A stretch of 48,094 nucleotides of DNA from Flavobacteriales bacterium. GTDB lineage: Bacteria; Bacteroidota; Bacteroidia; Flavobacteriales_D; UBA2798. This document shows, piece by piece, positions 35,201-42,640 of the stretch. The DNA lies in NCBI GenBank assembly GCA_019694795.1, contig JAIBBF010000022.1, forward strand, positions 1 through 48,094, read 5' to 3'. The translations under genes and the position numbers were made by a program. Under the pieces are notes generated by a model. It ran no database searches. It saw only the letters and a list, made by a program, of their open reading frames with translations, and was not told where the DNA came from. The stretch's first letter is position 1; each line of letters opens with the position of its first letter.

Positions 35201-35718
35201 ATACTGGCCAGAATACTTACGCGGTCGCTGATTTTTCCCGATAGCTGAAGGTTGAGGTTGGAGTTGACGGATAAATCCTGATTGTTCCCGAAATTTACAC
35301 CGCGGGATATGCTTCCCGATTTGGACAATCCATCACTGTCGAAGAAGTCGGAATTTTTTTTCCCGGGCTGAAAAGAAAATGAATTGGGTCTGTTTTTAAT
35401 ATCGGGACTATTCTCCGGAAGTGATTTGTGATAATGAATGCGTGTAAGTTGTTCCGGAAAAACCCGGTAATTGATTTGAATGGAATCACCCGGTGGCAAT
35501 GAAAGGAGAATATATCCGTAAAAAGGTTCTTCCCGGATCAGGCTCGGGTCAATAGTTTTTCCATTCCGGATTACTTCCACGGTACCCGGAACAATACTCA
35601 GCGTGTCGAGCCAGATCGTGTCGGTGGTACTAATCCAGTTTTTACTCCTGAAATTAGTTTGCGCTAGAGCACCTTTCACCATAAGGATGGTGATGAACAA
35701 AAGAGATATGCGCAACAA
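32275..35718 (-). CDS. Large outer-membrane beta-barrel-like surface protein, unknown
   Basis: An 1147-residue protein with a signal peptide (MLRISLLFITILMVKGALAQ). The N-terminal ~320 residues hold beta-rich modules with SKSGSISRGVNFGNNQDLSVNSN, LQLSGKISDRVSILASITDD and DGQQLKRGQENDYVIDY, in style like parts of SprA/gliding-type secretion proteins, but far shorter than SprA. The remainder alternates short amphipathic strands and polar turns, and the protein ends GGVQIRAYF with a terminal Phe as outer-membrane barrels do. I do not recognise a named family or a TonB box/plug. It precedes the LD-carboxypeptidase in a likely two-gene unit. Function unknown. Confidence 0.75.
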   Translation of the reverse strand: MLRISLLFITILMVKGALAQTNFRSKNWISTTDTIWLDTLSIVPGTVEVIRNGKTIDPSLIREEPFYGYILLSLPPGDSIQINYRVFPEQLTRIHYHKSLPENSPDIKNRPNSFSFQPGKKNSDFFDSDGLSKSGSISRGVNFGNNQDLSVNSNLNLQLSGKISDRVSILASITDDNIPIQPDGNTQQLQDFDQVFIKVYDQKSALIAGDFWMKKPKGYFMVYQKRGQGASFSTKQDFKNFSYETRTSAAISKGKFARNVIQGVEGNQGPYRLKGSENETFIIVLAGTEVVYIDGQQLKRGQENDYVIDYNTSEITFTPNRLITKDRRIIVEFQYSDKNYARSILESNNVFSKEKTLIYVNAYSEQDSKNQPLQQNLSDSAKLLLNSVGDSTQLAVFPSADSVGYSDNLVLYKKTDSLGYNPVYVYSTNPDSALYRLHFAFVGSGKGDYVQSEFTALGRTFKWVAPDTVGGIIYQRGDHNPVQVLISPKKRQMVSAGLEQQIGKKGKFSVEGVYTNYNRNTFSDLNKSDDQGYGFKIGYEQEIRIGKKENDIRIVPKVSIENISKNFSQIERFRAVEFERNWNILNRTLTGDQYISDVKFDVLKGKTGRLGYGFNTFYSGSSFQGQMQNGILNYQEKGWDLRFTGSSLQTDGAVKTQFNRHKSNLSKNIKGITIGFRDEQESNKFFIRTSDSLAKNSYSFYDYEIYLQSADSSNNRFGASYRERRDRISDTLSLSKATRARQYAIKTDLLKNPKNQLRINAGYRELEIIDTTLTSQKPDQTILTRIEYDFKMAKNAVSLSTFYEIGTGQELKKEFIYLEVPAGQGIYTWIDYNENGVKELNEFEIAAFPDQATYIRSFTPTNEYVKTYTNQFSQTLNLNPANIWKNKKGIRKKLSVLSNQTAYRVDRKTNSESEGNRFNPFLREVSDSSLLSLNASFRNTFFINRTGSVFGIDHTYQDVRGKSLLTNGFDSRFNRFHLVKIRWNITPEYNLVVEGEQGTKGNNSDFLSGRNYSISYLKANPKFSYQPNTKFRSTIAYKYSDKQNKEEYGNEHAVINDIGLEIRYNVVNKGSLLATFNYVGIIYNGNSSSSLGFEMLDALKPGTNFTWTASWQQNLSKHMQLNLTYNARKTESNKSIHTGGVQIRAYF

Positions 35719-35780
35719 TAGTTTCAGCTGTGACTAATTCGAATACAAAATAACGTTAAATCATCTTTTCTAGCATGAGC

Positions 35781-35810
35781 TTGTTGGCCAAGCAATAATC
35801 TTTATTTTCG
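35781..35810 (+). promoter_or_regulatory. Probable promoter of the exonuclease III gene
   Basis: TTG (35781-35783) and TATTTTCG (35803-35810; one mismatch from TAnnTTTG) are 19 bases apart. The box ends three bases before ATG 35814, so the transcript would be leaderless or start just inside. Confidence 0.35.
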
Positions 35811-35813
35811 TAC

Positions 35814-36581
35814 ATGGCTAAAATCATCACCTACAATGTAAACGGAATAAGAGCTGCCATTACAAAGGGCTGGCTCGATTGGTTAAAGGCAGTGGACGCC
35901 GATATTGTCTGTTTGCAGGAAATCAAAGCAACCCCCGATCAGATTGATATTCGTCCCTTCGAAGAAATGGGTTATTTTACCCATTGGCATCCGGCCGATA
36001 AAAAAGGCTATAGCGGTGTTGCCATTTTAAGCAAACTGGAGCCGGACAATGTTGAAATCGGCTGCGGAATGCCCAAATACGACCATGAAGGGCGGATTAT
36101 CCGCTGCGATTTTGGCGATGTTTCGGTGATGAGCGCCTATTTTCCCAGCGGGAGTTCCGGTGATGAACGTCAGGCGTTTAAGATGGAATTTCTGGAAGAT
36201 TTCCTCCCTTATGCTACCGAATTACGCAAAAAACGACCAAACCTCATTATTTCGGGCGATTACAATATTTGTCACAAAGCCATCGATATCCATAATCCGG
36301 TGAGCAATAAAAATTCATCCGGATTTCTTCCCGAAGAGCGGGAATGGGTAGATCGTTTTGTGGAAAGCGGGTTTGTGGATGCGTTCCGGGTTTTTAATCA
36401 GGAGCCCAAGCAATATACCTGGTGGAGTTTCAGGGCCAATGCCAGAGCTAAAAACCTGGGCTGGCGCATCGATTATCACATGGCCACAAAGCCATTGGAA
36501 AAGCGACTAAAGGCATCCCGAATATTACCCGAGGCCAAACATTCGGATCATTGTCCGGTTCTCCTTGAGATCGACCTTTAA
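35814..36581 (+). CDS. xth: Exodeoxyribonuclease III (AP endonuclease)
   Basis: A 255-residue EEP-fold nuclease of base-excision repair. Metal and catalytic residues are in place: Asn8 (TYNVNGIR), Glu36 (CLQEIKA), SGDYN with Asp/Asn, WWSFRANAR, and the final SDHCPVLLEID. Usual length. It incises DNA at abasic sites and trims 3' blocked ends. Alone on the plus strand. Confidence 0.95.
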   Translation: MAKIITYNVNGIRAAITKGWLDWLKAVDADIVCLQEIKATPDQIDIRPFEEMGYFTHWHPADKKGYSGVAILSKLEPDNVEIGCGMPKYDHEGRIIRCDFGDVSVMSAYFPSGSSGDERQAFKMEFLEDFLPYATELRKKRPNLIISGDYNICHKAIDIHNPVSNKNSSGFLPEEREWVDRFVESGFVDAFRVFNQEPKQYTWWSFRANARAKNLGWRIDYHMATKPLEKRLKASRILPEAKHSDHCPVLLEIDL

Positions 36582-36642
36582 TTCCGTTTGTCAACTTTAT
36601 TTCCCATCGTTCACTTTCTCCTTTATTTTTTAATTATTTGGC

Positions 36643-36650
36643 TATATTTG
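36643..36650 (+). promoter_or_regulatory. -7 box of the peptide-binding lipoprotein gene
   Basis: TATATTTG is a perfect TAnnTTTG match 27 bases before ATG 36678. No TTG -33 element is clear at the expected distance. Confidence 0.5.
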
Positions 36651-36677
36651 CCTTCGTCGCTAAAAAATACCGAACAA

Positions 36678-38432
36678 ATGATGAAAAAGCTTATCCCTGT
36701 TCTTGCGCTATCTGCTTTGTTAGCTTCCTGTGGTGGAGGTAAAAATGGAGAAGAGATTAAAATGGTTGAAGCCAAGGGTGGAGTAGTTTACGGGGGGATC
36801 TTTAAGATCAACCAGGTAGAAGATTTCAAAAATCTGTTTCCCCTGAGCATTAACGATATCACCTCACATCACATCGCCAGCCAGATGTATCAGGGTCTTC
36901 TGAAATTCGATCAGAAAACGTTGGAAGTTGTTCCAAATATTGCTGAATCATTCGAAGCCAATCCCGATGCAACGCAGTTCACCTTTAAAATCAGAAAAGG
37001 TGTAATGTTCCACGACGATGAATGTTTCGGTGGTAAAGGCCGCGAGGTAACCGCTAATGATTTTAAATATTGCTTCGATAAAATCTGCACCGCTACCGGT
37101 GATAACAAGGTTTACTGGTTGTTTAAAGACAAAGTAAAAGGAGCCAATGAACATTACGATGCAACCATTGGCGGAAAGCCGGGTCCTGCAGGTGGTGTTT
37201 CGGGTATTAAGGTAATCGACAACAATACCCTTCAAATCGATCTTAATTTTTCATTCTCTGCTTTCCCGAAAGTGATTGCACACTCTGGTTGCTGGGTTTA
37301 TCCGAAAGAAGCGTATGAAAAGTACAAGGATGATATGCGTACGAAAGTGGTAGGTACGGGTCCTTTTGTTATCAAGTCGATTAAAGACGGACAAATGGTT
37401 CTTCTTGAAAAGAATGAAAACTACTGGGAAATTGATGAACACGGAAATAAACTTCCTTATTTGCAAGGTGTAAAATTCACCTTCCACAAAGAGAAGAAAA
37501 CCGAATTGATGGAATTCCGCAAGAAGAATCTGGATATGGTCTGGAAGCTTCCAGTAGAAGAAATTTCATCTGTACTTGGTTCGCAGGAAGAAGCAAAACA
37601 AGGTGGAAATATCGACTTTGAACTTCAAATGATTGATGCTTTATCCATTCAGTTTTACGCCTTCCTGAGCAATGGAGATGTATTTAAAGATAAGCGTGTA
37701 CGTCAGGCATTCAACTATGCTATTGACCGTGAAAAATTAGTTACTTATACCCTTCAGGGTGAAGGAACAGCTGCTACTTATGGATTTGTTCCTCCTTTTG
37801 GTAACTATCCGGCAAGTAACGTAAAAGGATTTGCATTCGATCCGAACCTGGCACGTAAGCTGATGTCGGAAGCAGGTTATCCCAATGGAAGAGGATTCCC
37901 TAAAGTGGTATTGCAACTTAACTCCGGTGGATCAACCAATGAATTGTTGGCTGAAGCTGTACAAGGAATGTTAAAAGAAAATTTAGGGGTTGATGTCGAA
38001 ATGCAAGTGATGCCTTTGAATCAACTCATCGAAAATTTCGAATCGGGTAAAGCTGATTTCTGGCGCTCTGCATGGGTGGCCGACTATCCGGATCCGGAAA
38101 ACTTCCTGAACTTGTTCTACGGAAAACATGTTCCTGCTAATCCATCCGACAAATCATACATCAATTTTACCCGTTATTCAAGTCCGGTTTTCGATTCAAC
38201 CTTCCAGGCTGCGCTTCGTACCGTGGATGAAAAAGAACGTTTAGAGTTGTTTGCTAAGTGCGATCAGATTATTATTGATGATGCAGTTGTTATGCCTGTT
38301 TATTACGATAACTACATTCGTCTGGTACAAACCAATGTTCGCAATTTCCCGATCAATGCCATGGAGTACAGAGATCTCTCCCGTGTGTATTTTGCATTGG
38401 ATGAAAAGAAAGATAAAAAAGGAAAAAAATAA
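36678..38432 (+). CDS. ABC transporter substrate-binding lipoprotein, family 5 (peptide type)
   Basis: A 584-residue DppA/OppA-like solute-binding protein. The start is ATG 36678 or the adjacent ATG 36681, giving a short leader with lipobox ALLASCGGG (Cys18). The body shows the family 5 pattern: GGIFKINQVEDFKNLFPLS, the MYQGLLKFD and IAESFEANPD motifs, VMFHDDECF, GTGPFVIKS and VRQAFNYAIDREKLV. Probably captures oligopeptides for import; permease and ATPase genes are not nearby, so the partners are elsewhere. Longer in-frame starts upstream are rejected as they lack a signal peptide. Followed by a strong terminator. Confidence 0.92.
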   Translation: MMKKLIPVLALSALLASCGGGKNGEEIKMVEAKGGVVYGGIFKINQVEDFKNLFPLSINDITSHHIASQMYQGLLKFDQKTLEVVPNIAESFEANPDATQFTFKIRKGVMFHDDECFGGKGREVTANDFKYCFDKICTATGDNKVYWLFKDKVKGANEHYDATIGGKPGPAGGVSGIKVIDNNTLQIDLNFSFSAFPKVIAHSGCWVYPKEAYEKYKDDMRTKVVGTGPFVIKSIKDGQMVLLEKNENYWEIDEHGNKLPYLQGVKFTFHKEKKTELMEFRKKNLDMVWKLPVEEISSVLGSQEEAKQGGNIDFELQMIDALSIQFYAFLSNGDVFKDKRVRQAFNYAIDREKLVTYTLQGEGTAATYGFVPPFGNYPASNVKGFAFDPNLARKLMSEAGYPNGRGFPKVVLQLNSGGSTNELLAEAVQGMLKENLGVDVEMQVMPLNQLIENFESGKADFWRSAWVADYPDPENFLNLFYGKHVPANPSDKSYINFTRYSSPVFDSTFQAALRTVDEKERLELFAKCDQIIIDDAVVMPVYYDNYIRLVQTNVRNFPINAMEYRDLSRVYFALDEKKDKKGKK

Positions 38433-38439
38433 TCTATCA

Positions 38440-38466
38440 AGAGCCGGTTCATCCGGCTCTTTTTTA
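38440..38466 (+). terminator. Intrinsic terminator of the peptide-binding gene
   Basis: GAGCCGG (38441-38447) and CCGGCTC (38453-38459) with a TTCAT loop and six T after it. The stop codon of the convergent gene (38464-38466) lies at its edge. Confidence 0.9.
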
Positions 38467-39171
38467 TTTCAGGTGATTCCAAAGTTTCTTACGCGCTATG
38501 GGTAATACGGTAGATTCCTCCGGATACATCCCCGCATCCAAATTCAGGTAATAGGCCGCCATAGCTCTTTTACCGGAATGCTCCCATAGTTTCATTTTTA
38601 TACGGGATAAGCTCTCACTGAGTGATAAAAAGAAATCACCTGCAAAGGTGGTGGAGATGGATAGCGATTCGTCCTGAGTAGCCTGATATAAAGCAGAACG
38701 TTTAAATTGGAAAGCACGAATAACCCTGGCCGAACGTGGAAATAGAATGAAACCTTCTTCCGGTTTTATCGGTTCCACCCCAATGGGTTCCAGCGCTGTT
38801 TTATATTCAATTTCCAGCTCCATTTCTTGGAATTGGCGACATCTGGTATGGAGGAGGGGAATGGACCATTTGGCAATTTTTTCCAGGGTAATCAGGTATT
38901 CATCCTTCACCGGGTGATGAGCATAATCCAGTTCCCATTTAGCTGTATTTACACCTTTTAAATCGCCTTTTTCTACATCGGCTAGATCGGCCATTCCGCG
39001 TAAAAATTGGTGCAGGATTTCCTCCTTTAACTCCAGTTCATTCCGCCAGGGAAGCAGTTCTTTATTGGCAAAGGCATGGTCAACCCCTTGCAGCCAGGCC
39101 AGCAGGGTATACGATTTACCTTCAAAATCGATGGAGGGTTGAAGGAACCAATCGTGATCAAGTCCGTTCAT
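38464..39171 (-). CDS. Conserved-looking protein of unknown function
   Basis: A 235-residue soluble protein with no signal peptide. It is rich in aromatic and acidic residues, with motifs LLAWLQGVDHAFANKELLPWRNELELKEE (split here only by description), LEKIAKWSIPLLHTRCRQF and IKPEEGFILFPRSARVIRAF. I recognise no domain. Good codon structure, no frameshift, and its own strand setting between two plus-strand genes argue for a real gene. Possibly restricted to Bacteroidota. Confidence 0.7.
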   Translation of the reverse strand: MNGLDHDWFLQPSIDFEGKSYTLLAWLQGVDHAFANKELLPWRNELELKEEILHQFLRGMADLADVEKGDLKGVNTAKWELDYAHHPVKDEYLITLEKIAKWSIPLLHTRCRQFQEMELEIEYKTALEPIGVEPIKPEEGFILFPRSARVIRAFQFKRSALYQATQDESLSISTTFAGDFFLSLSESLSRIKMKLWEHSGKRAMAAYYLNLDAGMYPEESTVLPIARKKLWNHLK

Positions 39172-39244
39172 CTTCCTGTTTTTTCTTCATAACGTTTGTT
39201 CAAAAAAAGAGTTGCCTTAAAGTGAAGAATCTTAGTTACTGGCA

Positions 39245-39252
39245 TAATTTTG
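39245..39252 (+). promoter_or_regulatory. -7 box of the OmpA-type lipoprotein gene
   Basis: TAATTTTG fits TAnnTTTG, 35 bases before ATG 39288. No convincing -33 TTG. Confidence 0.45.
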
Positions 39253-39287
39253 AGGGATACGGAAAGGTTGAACTTTATTAAACTCTT

Positions 39288-40283
39288 ATGAAGACAAAAA
39301 GAATCCTGTTTATTATTTTACCACTCTTGGCACTTTACCTCAGTGCTTGCGTGCCTTCGCGCAAACTCGATGAAGCCGAAGCCAAATACAAGGCTTGCGA
39401 CGCAGAACTGAAAGCATTACGCGACAGTACCCGGAAGTTTTTCGATGAACATAAAGAAATGCAAAGTGAATTAACGCGATTGAAAAAAGCGACGGATGCT
39501 TTATCGCGCGACACTTCTATTTTGGGAGCTTCCTATCGCCAGATGCGTGAGCAATACGACAAAATCAATAAGCTCAATGATGAAATCATGAAGAAACTTG
39601 AATTGCTTCAAAAAGGAAGTGAATTAGAATCTTCAAAATTATCTGCACAGCTGGAAGCCACTCGTCTTGAATTGCAAAAGAAGGAAGATGATTTAAAAAT
39701 GTTCGAGCGCGAACTGAATGTGAAAAAGCAGGAACTGGATTTAAAAACCAAAGAACTTGCCGATAAAGAAAAACGCATTCGTGAACTGGAAGATGTGCTT
39801 GCTCGTCAGGAAGCCGCTTCGAAAGCGCTGAAAGAAAAAGTAGCCAATGCATTGCTTGCGTTTAAAGATAAAGGCTTAACAGTGGAGCAGAAAAACGGCC
39901 GCGTTTATGTTTCCATGGAAGCGAAATTGCTTTTTGCATCCGGTAGTTATAAAGTGGACCAGGAAGGTAAAGAAGCATTGATTAAACTCGCAAAAATTCT
40001 GGAAGACCAAAAGGATATTGAAGTACAGGTAGAGGGTCATACCGACACCGATAAACTTAATTCTCCAAATGTACCGCGCGACAATTGGGAACTATCCGTA
40101 TTGCGTGCCACCTCGGTTGTAAAACTCATGATGGAGAACTCTAAAATGGATCCAAAACGAATTACCGCTGCGGGAAGAAGTGAATTTTTGCCTGTTGATC
40201 CTAATGATAAATCGAAAAACAGAAGGATTGAAATTATTCTGATTCCAAATTTGGATGAGTTGTATAAAGCGATTCAGAATTAA
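39288..40283 (+). CDS. OmpA-family lipoprotein (peptidoglycan-binding)
   Basis: A 331-residue lipoprotein. The lipobox YLSACVP gives Cys21. A long helical coiled coil covers residues ~25-190 (KLSAQLEATRLELQ, KQELDLKTKELADKEKRIREL), followed by a C-terminal OmpA domain: KLLFASGSYKVDQEG, VEGHTDTDKLN, NWELSVLRATSVVKLM, ITAAGRSEFLP and the closing NRRIEIIL. It tethers the outer membrane to murein. Common architecture in Bacteroidota. Convergent with the S46 peptidase gene, with a shared terminator between them. Confidence 0.93.
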   Translation: MKTKRILFIILPLLALYLSACVPSRKLDEAEAKYKACDAELKALRDSTRKFFDEHKEMQSELTRLKKATDALSRDTSILGASYRQMREQYDKINKLNDEIMKKLELLQKGSELESSKLSAQLEATRLELQKKEDDLKMFERELNVKKQELDLKTKELADKEKRIRELEDVLARQEAASKALKEKVANALLAFKDKGLTVEQKNGRVYVSMEAKLLFASGSYKVDQEGKEALIKLAKILEDQKDIEVQVEGHTDTDKLNSPNVPRDNWELSVLRATSVVKLMMENSKMDPKRITAAGRSEFLPVDPNDKSKNRRIEIILIPNLDELYKAIQN

Positions 40284-40301
40284 TGAAAAATAATAAGCAA
40301 T

Positions 40302-40330
40302 AAAAAAGGGGGCCTAAGCCCCCTTTTTTT
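40302..40330. terminator. Bidirectional terminator between OmpA-type and S46 genes
   Basis: GGGGGC (40308-40313) and GCCCCC (40318-40323) with a CTAA loop, an A run on the left and T run on the right, so it works on both strands. It lies 19 bases after the plus-strand stop and 15 before the minus-strand stop. Confidence 0.92.
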
Positions 40331-40344
40331 ATGTAGTGAAATAA

Positions 40345-42486
40345 TTATTTCACCAATGTCATTTCATCGATCAGATGTTTCGCACCGGCATATTTATCAA
40401 TAATAAATAATACATAGCGAACATCTACAGAGATGGTACGTTGTAAGTTCGGTTCAAATGCGATATCGCCCGACATTGCTTCCCAGTTTCCGTCGAAAGC
40501 AACACCGATTAATTCGCCGTTACCGTTAATTACCGGACTACCCGAGTTTCCTCCGGTGATGTCGGTATTCGAAAGGAACGCAACTTTCATTACACCGTTC
40601 TCTCCATATTGACCATAATCTTTGTTTTTCCAAAGCTCTTTCAATTTCGCAGGAACGATAAACTCATCGTTGTTAGGGTCTTCTTTTTCAATAATACCAT
40701 CCAGGGTAGTGAAGTACGAATAGCTCACTGCATCCTGAGGAACATAAGCCAGAACTTGTCCATAGGTTAAACGCATGGTGAAATTCGCATTCGGATAGAA
40801 TTTTTTATCCGTCATCATTTTGCGAATACCTTCAACATATAAACGAGTAGCTTCTGTGAGTTTGTTGGTTGCTTCGGCAGATTGTGCACTAAAGGTTCTG
40901 TAAACGGTAATGAAATCCATCATTAATTTGAATCCGAGGTCTGCTTCAAGTTTTTTCAGATCAGGTTTTTTCAAATAAGCATCTAAGCGTGCTTTATCGG
41001 TGAATACAGATTTAGCATAATAAGCGCTTACCCATTTTTGGAAATCCCCTTTCGATTTTTTGTGAATTTCGGTAAGGAATTTCGGATGGTATTCAGCAGG
41101 AATATCTGTGTAGTACATTTTCATCATGGCAGCCATGAGGTTGATGTCGGTAGACGCGTTGTGGTTTTTGAAATAATCTTCAACTTCCGGACGAACACTT
41201 TCTACAACGGCATTTAACTGCTCAGGAGCGATATCCGGATTTTTCAATGCGCCATAGAGCGGGAATAATTTGAGGAAAAGCATATTGATTTCCATTCCGA
41301 AAACACACTCATTGAAGTAAACATCCGGAAGAATTACTTTATCGAGTTCCTTATAGGCAGTTTCCATATCGGAAATCACATTAGCATAACGTGTCTTGCG
41401 GTTAGCATCGGCATTGATCCATTGTACAAATGCCTCTTCTTCAGCTTTTTTCTTTTCGTATACTTTCAGGCGTTTTAATCCACGGGTCTGACCAATGAAG
41501 TACTTCCAGTAGTTCGAAATCTGAGCGTAATGAGAAGCGTATTGAATACGGATTTTGTCGCTTTGATCCATGTCTTTTTTCATGATCTCAAGGCGGGTTC
41601 CACGCAGCTTCACACGAGCAGGCTGCTCAATGTCGATCGCCTGTTTTACTCCATACGAAGTAAGGAAACGATCTGTGCTTCCTGGATAACCCATAATCAT
41701 GGCAAAATCATTTTGCTGAACACCTTTTAGTGAAATGGGTAAATGGTGACGAGGCTTCAGCGGAACATTGTTGGGTGAGTATTCTGCCGGTTTTCCATCG
41801 GGACTCATATAAACTCGGAGAAGAGAGAAGTCACCGGTGTGACGAGGCCACATCCAGTTGTCGGTATCTCCACCGAATTTTCCGATGGAACTTGGAGGAG
41901 CTCCTACTAAACGAACATCCTTATAAGTTTCGTAAATGAACAAGTAGTATTCATTACCGTCGAAAAACGATTTTAATTCAGAGATATAGTGCGTACCCTT
42001 GGTAGCATTCGCTCTGATTTCATCACTTTTCTTTTTGATGATATCCTGACGAGCTTGTCCGCTAGTGTTTCCGGCAGCAGTCATGATTTGTTCAGTAACA
42101 TCTTCCATGCGAACCAGGAAGTTTACATATAGACCAGGAACATTCAATTCTTCCGATTTTTTCATAGCCCAAAAACCATCTGTCAGGTAATCGTGCTCTA
42201 CCGTAGAAAAGGTTTGCACTGCATCATAAGCACAGTGGTGGTTGGTCAATAATAAACCTTCATTGGAAATCACTTCTGCAGTACAAAAACCGCCAAGTGA
42301 AACCACGGCGTCTTTTAATCCGGGTTTATTGATGTTGTAAATATCTTCTGCAGTAAGTTTAAAACCTTTCTTCTGCATATCTTCCTGATTCATCTTTTTC
42401 AGATGCATCAGCAGCCACATTCCTTCATCGGCATGAGCTGTCGCCGCGGTTAAGAGGGCTGCGACAAATACAAGGATCTTTTTCAT
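40345..42486 (-). CDS. S46-family dipeptidyl-peptidase, DPP7-like
   Basis: A 713-residue exported serine peptidase that removes dipeptides from protein N-termini. The signal peptide is MKKILVFVAALLTAATAHA. Catalytic residues are His84 (TNHHCAYD), Asp219 (RHTGDFSLLRVY) and Ser648 (TGGNSGSPV). Eighteen residues after the serine lies Gly666 (FDGNWEA); Porphyromonas DPP11 has Arg here (Ser655, Arg673) for acidic substrates, so this enzyme should be a DPP7-like type preferring hydrophobic P1 residues. Open codons upstream to 42924 are an artefact of low-complexity DNA of the next gene. Amino-acid scavenging role. Monocistronic. Confidence 0.92.
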   Translation of the reverse strand: MKKILVFVAALLTAATAHADEGMWLLMHLKKMNQEDMQKKGFKLTAEDIYNINKPGLKDAVVSLGGFCTAEVISNEGLLLTNHHCAYDAVQTFSTVEHDYLTDGFWAMKKSEELNVPGLYVNFLVRMEDVTEQIMTAAGNTSGQARQDIIKKKSDEIRANATKGTHYISELKSFFDGNEYYLFIYETYKDVRLVGAPPSSIGKFGGDTDNWMWPRHTGDFSLLRVYMSPDGKPAEYSPNNVPLKPRHHLPISLKGVQQNDFAMIMGYPGSTDRFLTSYGVKQAIDIEQPARVKLRGTRLEIMKKDMDQSDKIRIQYASHYAQISNYWKYFIGQTRGLKRLKVYEKKKAEEEAFVQWINADANRKTRYANVISDMETAYKELDKVILPDVYFNECVFGMEINMLFLKLFPLYGALKNPDIAPEQLNAVVESVRPEVEDYFKNHNASTDINLMAAMMKMYYTDIPAEYHPKFLTEIHKKSKGDFQKWVSAYYAKSVFTDKARLDAYLKKPDLKKLEADLGFKLMMDFITVYRTFSAQSAEATNKLTEATRLYVEGIRKMMTDKKFYPNANFTMRLTYGQVLAYVPQDAVSYSYFTTLDGIIEKEDPNNDEFIVPAKLKELWKNKDYGQYGENGVMKVAFLSNTDITGGNSGSPVINGNGELIGVAFDGNWEAMSGDIAFEPNLQRTISVDVRYVLFIIDKYAGAKHLIDEMTLVK

Positions 42487-42600
42487 TTTAATTTTTGTTG
42501 GGAAGCGAATATAGCCACTAAAGCCGTTTTTAGTCCAAAAATTTCGATAAGTGGCAAAAAAGCGAGATAAATCATGTTTTTTGGAGGAATAGGGACAAAA

Positions 42601-42624
42601 AAAGGGGGCAACCGCCCCCTTTTT
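42601..42624 (-). terminator. Intrinsic terminator of the giant repeat protein gene
   Basis: GGGGGC (42604-42609) and GCCCCC (42614-42619) with loop AACC, A run on the left (T-tract on the minus strand) and T run on the right. Same stem as the terminator at 40302-40330. Confidence 0.88.
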
Positions 42625-42640
42625 CTTTGTGTAATATGCT

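Noticed and set aside
32275-35718. SprA (type IX secretion translocon)
   Set aside because: Only style-level similarity in the N-terminal modules and half the expected length.
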